From contig NZ_CP012670.1 of the NCBI RefSeq assembly GCF_004135735.1, positions 10,806,501 through 10,870,500 of the forward strand: a DNA stretch of 64,000 nt, in the 5' to 3' direction. The DNA is from Sorangium cellulosum. Its GTDB lineage: Bacteria; Myxococcota_A; Polyangia; Polyangiales; Polyangiaceae. The translations under genes were made by a program, and so were the position numbers. Below the pieces are notes generated by a model that had not been told where the DNA came from, searched no databases, and saw only the letters and a list, made by a program, of their open reading frames with translations. Shown piece after piece: positions 9,301 to 17,800 of the stretch; positions within the stretch are counted from its first letter, which is position 1; each line of letters starts with the position of its first letter.

Positions 9301-11825
9301 CGAGCCCCGGCGCGTTCGTCGTGCGCCCCGACAGCGAGCGCGACTTCCGGGAGCTCCTCGCGGCCCTCGACGCGCGAGGCCTCTCGCCCCGCCGCATCGT
9401 GCACCTGTGGAGCGCGCTGCCGGACCCGGGCGCGCGCCCCGAGGAGGCCCTCTCGCGGGGCGTGCTCAGCGTGTGCGCCCTCGCGCGGAGCCTCGCCGAC
9501 GCGCGCGCGGCGGACCTCGAGCTGACCGTCGTGACCCGGGAGGCGCACGCGGTCGCCGGCGAGGCGAGGCACGCGCCCGACCAGGCGGCCCTCATCGGCC
9601 TCTGCCGCAGCCTGCCGAGCGAGCTCCCGTCGCTCCGCTGCCGCGTCGTCGACGTGCTCACCCCGCAGGGCGCGGGGGCGAGCGCGCCGTGGGCCCGGGC
9701 GCTCTCCGGCGAGCTCCTGGCCGACGCCGAGCACGACCTCGTGCTCCTGCGCGCGCAGCAGCGCTGGATCCCGACGTTCGAGCCGCTCGCCCGCGCGCCG
9801 GGCCCGTCGCGCCTGCGCGCGCGGGGCGTCTACGTGATCACGGGCGCCCTCGGCGGGATCGGGCTCCGCCTCGCCGAGCACCTCGCGCGCACCCACGCGG
9901 CGAGGCTCGTGCTGATCGGGCGGACGCCGCTCCCGCCGCGGTCCGCGTGGCCGCAGTACCGCGAGCGCGACGACGCGCGCGCCGCCGTCGCCGAGATCCT
10001 CGACGTCCTCGGGCGGCTCGAGGAGGAAGGCGCCGAGCTGCTCGTCGCCGCCGCGGACGTGGCCGTGCGAGAGGACGTCGATCGGGTGTTCGCCGAGGCG
10101 AGGGCGCGCTTCGGGCGCATCGACGGCGTCTTCCACTGCGCCGGGATCCCGGGCGCGGGCCCGCTGCGCGGAAGGACGGACGAGGAGCTCCTCCGGGTCC
10201 TGTCGCCGAAGACCGCGGGCACGTGGAACCTCGCCGCGCAGCTCGCGCAGGAGCCGCAGGCGTTCCTCGTGCTGTGCTCGTCGATCTTCTCCCACCTCGG
10301 GGCGATCGGTCAGGCCGACTACGCCGCCGCGAACGCGTTCCTCGACGCCTTCGCCGGCGCGTACCACGACCAGACCGGCAACCCCGGGTTCGCCATCGCC
10401 TGGGACGGCTGGGCGCAGGTCGGCATGGCGGCGAGGGCCGGGATCACCGCGGCGGGGCCGCTCGGGCCGGGGCCCGCGTCGCGGCGCCGGGGGCCGCACC
10501 CGCTGATCGACCGGGTCGAGGGCGCGGCGCCTTCGCCGCGGGCGTTCCACAAGGCGTTCAGCCTGGCGCGCGACTGGACGGTGGCCGAGCACCGGATGCG
10601 CGAGGACGCGGTGGTGCCCGGCGCGGCGCTCCTCGAGATGGCGCGGGCGGCGGCCGCGCTCACCGGGCTGCGCGCCGTCGCGATCCACGATCTCCGGTTC
10701 CACGCCCCCTGCCGCGTGGAGGACGGCGCGCCGCGGTCCGTTTGCCTGACGATCCGGCAGCGCGGGGCGCGGACCGATTTCACCATCGCCGTCCCGGACC
10801 TGGACGGGCCCGAGGGCCGGATCGCGTCGGGCTCCTGGACCCGGGCGGACGAGGACGCCGCGCGCCCGGTCGTGGACGTCGCGTCGATCCGCGAGCGCTG
10901 CGGCCCGGCCTCGTCGTGGCGGCTGTTCGAGGCCGTGAACGCGAGCGGGCTCATGCGGTGGGGGCCTCGCTGGGACAGCATCGAATCGCTCCATGTCGGG
11001 GGCGACGAGGCGCTCGCTCTCCTCTCGCTGCGCCCGGAGCTCGCGTCCGACCTGGCCGAGTACGGCCTGCACCCGGCGCTGCTCGACGTGGCGACCGCCA
11101 TCGCCGCCGCGCTCGACCCCCGGGGGGCCTATCTCCCCGTGGCGTGCGGCCGCGTCGTGTGCCTCGCGCCCACCCCCGCGAGGCTGTTCAGCCACGCTCG
11201 CCTGCGCCGCGACGACACCGTGCCCGGGCGCGCGCTCTCCGCCGACGTGACGCTGTTCGACGAGCAGGGGCGCGTCATCGCGGCCATCGAGGGCTTCGTG
11301 CTCGAGCGCGTCCAGGGCGACGCCGGCGCCGCGCTCTCCGCACCGGCGCAGAGGACCGCGCCGGGCATCGACCCCGCGGACGGCATCCAGGCCATCGAGC
11401 AGGTCCTCGCGCTCGCCGGGCCCGAGCAGATCGTGGTGTCGCCGCACGAGCTCTCGTCGCTCGTCGAGCAGCGGCGCCTCGCCCGGGTCGCGCCGCCCGC
11501 GGCGTCGGCGCGCGCGCTCCGGGAGGACGAGCGGCCCCGCGACGAGATCGAGCGAACGCTCGCCGCGCAATGGGAGGAGCTGCTCGGCCGCCGGCCGATC
11601 GGCATCCACGACTCGTTCTTCGAGCTCGGGGGGCACTCGCTCCTGGCCGTCCAGGCCCTCTCGCGCATCAAGGAGGCGTTCGACGTCGACCTGTCGGCGC
11701 GCGACCTGTTCGAGGGGGCGACCGTCGCCCGGGTCGCGGAGCAGATCACGGGCGCGCTCGCCGCGCGGCTCGAGGAGCTCGAGCTCCTGGCGGGCGGCGC
11801 CGCCCCCGCCGACGAGCCGTCCTGA
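6378..11825 (+). CDS. Type I PKS module KS-AT-KR-DH-ACP
   Basis: This 1815-residue single-module polyketide synthase should extend the thiazolyl thioester by one two-carbon unit. The KS (8-435) has Cys181 in TACST plus the EAHGTGT and NLGHAG histidine motifs. The AT (about 533-828) has Ser626 in GHSVGE and the HAFH motif typical of malonyl-CoA specificity. The KR (about 1148-1355) has the NADPH loop TGALGGIGL and Tyr1315 in DYAAAN. The DH (about 1373-1650) has His1405 in an HxxxxxxxxP motif and Asp1570 in HPALLD. The carrier protein has Ser1754 in GGHSL, a PCP-like motif. The expected result is an alpha,beta-unsaturated acyl chain. KR precedes DH here, the reverse of the usual DH-KR order. 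The start has AGGAGG about 9 bases upstream and lies 2 bases after the previous stop. Confidence 0.93.
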   Translation: MRELGELRDAIAIIGLSGRFPQASDPEAFFRNLCEGKESIARFTDEELLAAGVPRARVDDPRYVKARPCVEDPEGFDAGFFGYSDREARWMDPQQRLFLECAHEALEHAGYDPARYAGWIGVFAGASLNTYLLEHQRALPVALDSAEGLELLIASEKDYLATRVSYKLDLKGPSVTVQTACSTGLVAVHQACQSLRALECDMAIAGAVSLMFPQRRGYLYERGGPFSPDGRCRPFDAGAAGTVFGDAAGAVLLKRLEDALDQGDFIHAIVLGSATNNDGSAKVGYTAPSVEGQASVITMAHAVAGVRPGTIGYIEAHGTGTPLGDPIEIRALEQAFRRDPGPLGRCALGSVKANLGHAGTAAGIVGLIKAVLALRDEHIPPTIHHETPNPELALDRTPFFVNTELRAWPRGGAPRRAGVSSFGIGGTNAHVVLQEGPRYEAAPGGEGELLVLSARTDAALSRLRSRLADHLERHGELSLRDVAFTLLEGRRRHSRRDHVVASSLSEAVARLRRAGEGRAAGAGEGRAAGAEDAGVVLLFTGQGSQHPGMGRWLYEEHALVREIVDECAGKLEPLLGVDVRRVAFDGSSDALRDTGIAQPALFVIELAVARWIESLGARPRALLGHSVGELAAACVAGVLSLDDALRAVAARARLMQSLPRGAMLAVPLSERAVLDDLPAELSLAAVNAPELCVVAGGEAAVAQYEARLGARGVRGRRLQTSHAFHSHVTEPILLEFREVMAGIPLREPRIPLLSNVTGERMTGAMARSPQYWADHLRRTVRFADGVRALLQGGEPHLFVEVGPGSTLCSLVRAQLRGVEGSAAVPVLPGPGEAGKDRQVLLEAMGALWARGADLRWPRVSPRAQARRVPLPTYPFERTRHVVEAAAPEPPARAAEREAPRSAAEREAPARAGSARLFRLRWSRLLQAAPASERARERPWLLLADEHDGARALEEQLRAAGVRLLPVRPGPGFAEPSPGAFVVRPDSERDFRELLAALDARGLSPRRIVHLWSALPDPGARPEEALSRGVLSVCALARSLADARAADLELTVVTREAHAVAGEARHAPDQAALIGLCRSLPSELPSLRCRVVDVLTPQGAGASAPWARALSGELLADAEHDLVLLRAQQRWIPTFEPLARAPGPSRLRARGVYVITGALGGIGLRLAEHLARTHAARLVLIGRTPLPPRSAWPQYRERDDARAAVAEILDVLGRLEEEGAELLVAAADVAVREDVDRVFAEARARFGRIDGVFHCAGIPGAGPLRGRTDEELLRVLSPKTAGTWNLAAQLAQEPQAFLVLCSSIFSHLGAIGQADYAAANAFLDAFAGAYHDQTGNPGFAIAWDGWAQVGMAARAGITAAGPLGPGPASRRRGPHPLIDRVEGAAPSPRAFHKAFSLARDWTVAEHRMREDAVVPGAALLEMARAAAALTGLRAVAIHDLRFHAPCRVEDGAPRSVCLTIRQRGARTDFTIAVPDLDGPEGRIASGSWTRADEDAARPVVDVASIRERCGPASSWRLFEAVNASGLMRWGPRWDSIESLHVGGDEALALLSLRPELASDLAEYGLHPALLDVATAIAAALDPRGAYLPVACGRVVCLAPTPARLFSHARLRRDDTVPGRALSADVTLFDEQGRVIAAIEGFVLERVQGDAGAALSAPAQRTAPGIDPADGIQAIEQVLALAGPEQIVVSPHELSSLVEQRRLARVAPPAASARALREDERPRDEIERTLAAQWEELLGRRPIGIHDSFFELGGHSLLAVQALSRIKEAFDVDLSARDLFEGATVARVAEQITGALAARLEELELLAGGAAPADEPS

Positions 11826-11864
11826 GGCGGGGGAACGCACCGGAACCGGAAGAGGAGCGCGAAG

Positions 11865-14800
11865 GTGACCGAGCTAGCGCAGCGGATCAAAGGCCTGTCG
11901 TCCGAGGAGCTCAGGGCGCTCGTCGCGACGTTGAAGCAGAGGCGCCCTCGGGCGGGCGGAGCGGCCCCGGGGCCGGTGCGGACCGGGGCGCGGACGCGCT
12001 TCCCCCTGTCGTTCGCGCAGCAGCGGCTCTGGTTCCTGTACCGCTACGCGCCCGACAGCCCGGCGTACAACCTGCACGCGGCGGTGCGCTTCCGCGGCGC
12101 GCTCGACGGCGCGGCGCTCGAGGGCGCGCTCTCGCGCCTCGCCGAGCGGCACGACATCCTGCGGACGCGCTTCGACGAGGACGCCGGGGACGCGTACCAG
12201 GAGGTGCTGCCGGCGGCCGCGGTCTCCGTGGCGCTCACGGACCTGTCCTCGATGGATCCGGCGGCCCGCGAGCGGGAGCTCGCCGAGCGGTGCGCGCAGG
12301 CGGCCCACGCGCCGTTCGTCCTCGAGCGCGGCCACCTCCTGCGGGCCGTCCTCCACCGCCTTTCCGCGGAGGAGCACGTCCTGCTCCTCGTGACGCACCA
12401 CATCGCGAGCGATCACTGGACGTGGGGCGTGCTGATCCGGGAGCTCGGCGCCCTCTACGACGCGCTGGTCGCGGGGCGCGCCCCGGAGCTCCCCGAGCTG
12501 CCCGTCCGGTACGGGGATTACGCCGTCTGGCAGCGCGGCCAGTGGACGCAGGAGCGCCTCCAGCGGGAGCTCGGGTACTGGGAGGAGCGGCTGCGCGGCG
12601 CGCCCGGCCTCCTCGAGCTCCCGCTCGACGCGCCGCGCCCGGCGACGCAGACGTACCGCGGGGCGAGGACGTCGCTCACGCTGCCGCGCGCGCTGTGCGA
12701 GTCGCTCAAGGCCCTGTGCCAGCGGGAGGGCGTCACGCTGTTCATGGCCCTCCTCGCCGCGTACCAGACGCTCCTCTGCCGGTACACGCGGCGGCCGGAC
12801 GTCGTGGTCGGGTCGCCGGTCGCCGGGCGGACGGCGCGGGAGATCGAGCCGCTCGCGGGGATGTTCGTCAACGACCTCGCGCTCCGCGCCGACCTCTCGG
12901 ACAACCCCACGTTCCTGGAGCTCCTCCAGAGGACCCGGCGCGACACGCTCGACGCCCTGGCGCACGCCGAGCTGCCGTTCGCGCTGCTCGTCGAGGCGCT
13001 GAAGCCCGAGCGGAGCCCGTCGCACCCGCCGCTGTTCCAGACGATGCTCATCCTCCAGAGCGCGGCGGCCGAGCTGCCGGCGTTCACGGGGCTCACGGCC
13101 GAGCCGGTGGAGGTCCCGGTGAGGACCTCGAAGGTCGACTGGACGATCGAGGCGTGGGACCGCCCGCAGGGCATCCGGCTCGATCTCGAGTACAACACCG
13201 ACCTCTTCCGCCGCGAGACCGCCGACCGGCTGCTGAGGAGCTACGAGGCGCTCCTCCGCGCGTCGGTCGCCCGGCCCGAGGCGGCCGTGCTCGACCTGCC
13301 GATCGTGCCCGAGGACGACGCGCGGCGCCTCGAGCAGTGGAACCGCACCGAGCGCCCCTTCCCCGTGGACGCGCGCGTCCACGAGCTCTTCGAGCGGCAG
13401 GCGCAGCGCGGCCCGGAGCGCGTCGCGCTCGTGTTCGCAGGGCAGGAGATCACCTACGGGGCGCTCGATCGCGCCGCGACCCGGCTCGCGCGGCGGCTGC
13501 GCGCGGAGGGCGTCGGCCCGGGCGTCCCCGTCGCCGTCTGCCTGGAGCGCTCGCCCGGGCTCGTCGTCGCGTTGCTCGCGATCCTCAAGGCGGGCGGCGC
13601 GTACGTGCCGCTGGATCCCGCGCTGCCGGGCGAGCGCATCGCGTTCATCCTGAGCGATCTGGGCAGCGCCGTCCTGCTCACGGAGCGCGCGCTCCGCCTC
13701 GAGATCGCCGGCGCGCCCCGGCGCGTCCTGCTCCTCGAGGACCTCGAGGCGCAGACCGACCCGGACGAGGCGCCCCCCGTGGCCCCGGCGAGCAGCCGGG
13801 ACCTCGCGTACATCCTCTACACGTCGGGCTCGACCGGGCGCCCCAAGGGCGTCGAGGTCGAGCACCGCAGCGTCGTGACCTTCCTCTGGGCCATGAAGGA
13901 CAGGCCCGGCCTCGACGCCGACGACGTGCTGCTCTCGGTGACCACGGCGTCGTTCGACATCTTCGTCCTGGAGCTGTTCTTGCCGCTCAGCGTGGGCGCG
14001 AGGACGGTCCTCCTGTCCGCGGCCGAGGCGCGGGACGGCGCCGCGCTCGTCGGGGCGCTGGAGCGCTCCGGGGCCACGGTGATGCAGGCGACGCCGAGCA
14101 CCTGGCGGCTGCTCCTCGCGGCCGGGTGGACGGGCAGCCCGCGCCTCCGCGCGCTCGCGGGCGGCGAGGCCCTGCCGCGGGATCTCGCCGGGCCGCTCCG
14201 GGCGCGCGTGGGCGCCCTCTGGAACATGTACGGCCCGACGGAGACCACCGTGTGGTCCGCCGTGGCGCGCATCGACGATCCGGCGCGGATCACCCTCGGA
14301 ACGCCGATCGCCAACACGCGCGTCTACATCCTCGACGACCGGCGGAATCGGCTCCCGATCGGCGTGGCCGGGGAGCTCGTCATCGGCGGGGCGGGCGTCG
14401 CCCGCGGCTACCACGATCGGCCCGAGCTCACCCGGGAGCGGTTCCTCCCCGATCCGTTCTCGGACGAGCCGGGCGCGCGGATGTACCGGACCGGCGATCT
14501 CGCCCGGATCACGCACGACGGCCTCATCGAGTACCTCGGCCGGCTCGATCATCAGGTCAAGATCCGCGGCTATCGCGTGGAGCTCGGCGAGATCGAGGTG
14601 ACCGTCGCGCGGCACCCCGGCGTCGCGGAGTGCGTGTGCGCGGCGCGCCGGGACGCGGTGGGCGAGGGCGTGCTCGTGGCCTATTACGTGCCGGCGGCGG
14701 AGGGGGCGACGCCCGACGCGCTCAGGGCGCACGCGCGCGCCTCGCTCCCCGAGTACATGGTCCCGGCGCATTTCGTCGCGCTGCCCCGGCTGCCGCAGAC

Positions 14801-17800
14801 GCCGAACGGCAAGATCGACCGGAACGCGCTCCCCGATCCGGGCGATCAGGGGCGCGCGGCGGGGCGGGACCGGGAGCCGCCGTCGACCGACGCGGAGCGG
14901 CTCGTGGCCGCCGTGTGGGAGGAGCTCCTCGGGCGCGCCCCGAGCCGGACCGATCGCTTCTTCGATCTCGGGGGCCACTCGCTGCTCGCGATGCGCGTCG
15001 TCTCCCGCCTGCGCGAGCGCGCGGGGCTCGAGGTCCCGCTGCGGTGGCTGTTCGACAGGCCGGCGCTCGCCGATCTGGCCGAGGCGATCGGGCAGCTCAC
15101 GGCGTCCTCGGCGCGCCCGCCGCTGCGCCGGCGGGATCCGGCGGCGGTGGTCCCCCTGTCGTTCGCGCAGACCCGGCTCTGGTTCCTCGACCGGCTCGCG
15201 CCCGGGACCGGCGCGTACAACGTCGGCTCGGCCGCCGTCCTCGAGGGGCCGCTCTGCGAGCGCTCCCTCGAGGGGGCGCTCCGCGCGGTGATCGCGCGGC
15301 ACGAGGCGCTCCGCACCGTGTTCCGCGCCGCGGGCGGGGCGCCCGTCCAGATCGTGCAGGCGCCCGCGGCGATCGACTTCCGGGTCACCGACCACCGCGG
15401 GCTCGCCGAGGAGGCGCGCGCCCCGGCGGCCGTCGCGCGGCTGCGGGAGGTGGTCGCGCGCCCCTTCGACCTCGCGAGCGGCCCGCTCTCGCGGGCCGAG
15501 CTCGTGCGGATCGACGACGAGCGCAGCCTGTTCGCGTTCGCGATGCACCACATCGTGACCGACGGCTGGTCGCACGAGATCTTCGTGCGCGAGCTCGCCG
15601 CCGCGTACGCCGCGATCGAGGCGGGCGAGCGCCCGAGCTTCGGCGAGCTCCCGGTCCAGTACGGCGACTACGCCCTCTGGGAGCGGCGGTGCTGGGACGG
15701 CGCGGCGCGGGGCGAGCAGCTCGAGTTCTGGGAGGCCGAGCTCGCGGGGGCGAGCCACGCGCTCGACCTGCCGACGGATCACCCGCGCCCCGAGGAGAAG
15801 CGGTACGCGGGGGCGCGCCACCCCTTCCGGTTCTCGCGGGAGCTGACCGGGGCGATCGAGCGCCTCGGCCGCGAGCGCGGCGCCACGCCGTTCATGACGC
15901 TGATGGCCGGGTTCCTCGCGCTGCTCCACCGCCTCGGCGGGCAGACGGACCTCCTCGTCGGCACCCCGATCGCGGGGCGCGACCGCCCCGAGCTCGAGGA
16001 CGTCATCGGGTGCTTCGTGAACACGCTCGTGTTCCGCGGGAGGCTGGAGGGCGATCCGACGTTCGCCGCGCTCCTGGATCGGGTGCGGGACACGGCCGTG
16101 CGGATCTTCGCGCACGCGGAGATCCCGTTCGAGCGGCTCGTGAACGCCCTCCGGCCGGAGCGGGATCTCGGCCGGACGCCGCTGTTCCAGGTGATGTTCG
16201 CGTTCCAGCCCAGGGTGCCCGAGCCGATCACGCTGGGGCGGGCGCGGGTGACCCCGATCGATCTCGACCCCGGGACCGCGCAGTACGACCTCACGCTGTC
16301 GATGCAGCACGACGGATCGTGCCTGAGCGGGCACTTCGAGTACGACACGGCGCTGTTCGAGGGCGAGACGATCGCGCGCCACGCCGCGCTCTTCGAGCGC
16401 CTCCTGGCCGAGGCCGCGCGGCGGGCGGACACGCGGCTCTCCGAGCTCCTCCAGGGCGAGCCCCTCGCGGCGCCGGCGCCCGGGCGCGGCGCGCTCACGG
16501 CGCCCGCGCTCCCGTTCGCGCGGGGCCTGGCCGGAGGGGAGCCCCTCCGGCTCGTCCGGCGCGCGCTGCGCCTCGACGGCGGCGTCGTCCGCGGGCTGGC
16601 CGAGCGCGCGACGAGGGCGGGGGTCAGCCCGGCGGCGGCCATCGCCGCGGCGTTCGCCGAGGTCGTGGCGTACTGGAGCACGTCGCCCCCGGCCATGACG
16701 TTCCAGGCCGCGCGCGCGCCGTCGCGCGGGGACAGCGGCGCGATCGACGTGGAGATCGGCTCGGGCAGCGGCCACCTCGAGGGGATCCCGGAAGGGGAGG
16801 TGACGCTCGCGCGCCTCGCGCGGGCCATCGACGGGGCGCTCGCGGCCAGGGGCGCGCCCGCGCCGGACGGCGGGCGTCACCCCGACGGCGCCGCCCTCCG
16901 GCTGCGCGTCCCCGCGCCCTCCGCTGGCGGGCGCGGCGGCGCCGCCGCGCCGGGCGCCTGCCTGGCGCTCGAGGCGCGATGGGACGGGGGCGGGGCCGCC
17001 CTCTCGTGGAGCGCCGCCGAGGCGCTCTTCCCCGAGGGCCTCCCCGCGGACCTGATCGAGGCGTACGAGGCGCTCCTGACGCGGCTCGCGCGGGGGGACG
17101 CGCCCTGGCACGAGGCCACGCCGGTCGCGCTGCCGGCGCGGCAGCGGGCGATCCGCGCGCGCGTCAACGGCGCGGTCCGGGCGCTGCCCGACGAGCTCCT
17201 GCACAGCGGCTTCGTGCGGCGCGCGGCGCTCCGGCCCGACGCGCCGGCGGTCATCGGCCCCGAGAGGACGCTGAGCTACGGCGAGCTCGACCGGCTCAGC
17301 AACGCGATCGCGCGGCGGCTCCGCCGGCTCGGCGCCCGGCCGAACGCGCTCGTCGCGGTGGCGGCGGTGAAGGGCTGGGAGCAGATCGCGGCGATCCTGG
17401 GCGTCCTCAAGTCGGGGGCGGCGTACCTGCCCGTGGATCCGGAGTGGCCGGCGGAGCGCATCCGCGCCGTCCTGGACCAGGGGGAGGCCGAGATCGTCGT
17501 CACGCAGGCGCGCCTGGCCGCGTCGCCGGCCTGGCCCGAGCGGGCCCGGCGGGTCGTGGTCGACGACGAGGGCGCGCTCGCGTCGGAGGACGACGCCCCG
17601 CTCCCGGCGGCCCAGGGGCCGGACGATCTCGCCTACGTGCTGTTCACGTCGGGATCCACGGGCAAGCCGAAGGGCGTGGCGCTCGACCACCGCGGGCCGC
17701 TGAACACGATCCTGGAGTTCAACGAGCGCCTCGAGATCTCGCCGTCGGACCGCGCGCTCGCGCTCTCGGCGGCGCATTTCGACCTGTCCGTGTACGACCT

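Noticed and set aside
6168..11840. 1890-residue open frame antisense to the PKS
   Set aside because: It is a by-product of very high GC; it has no domain match (Arg/Leu/Glu-rich shadow), while the plus strand shows complete PKS motifs.
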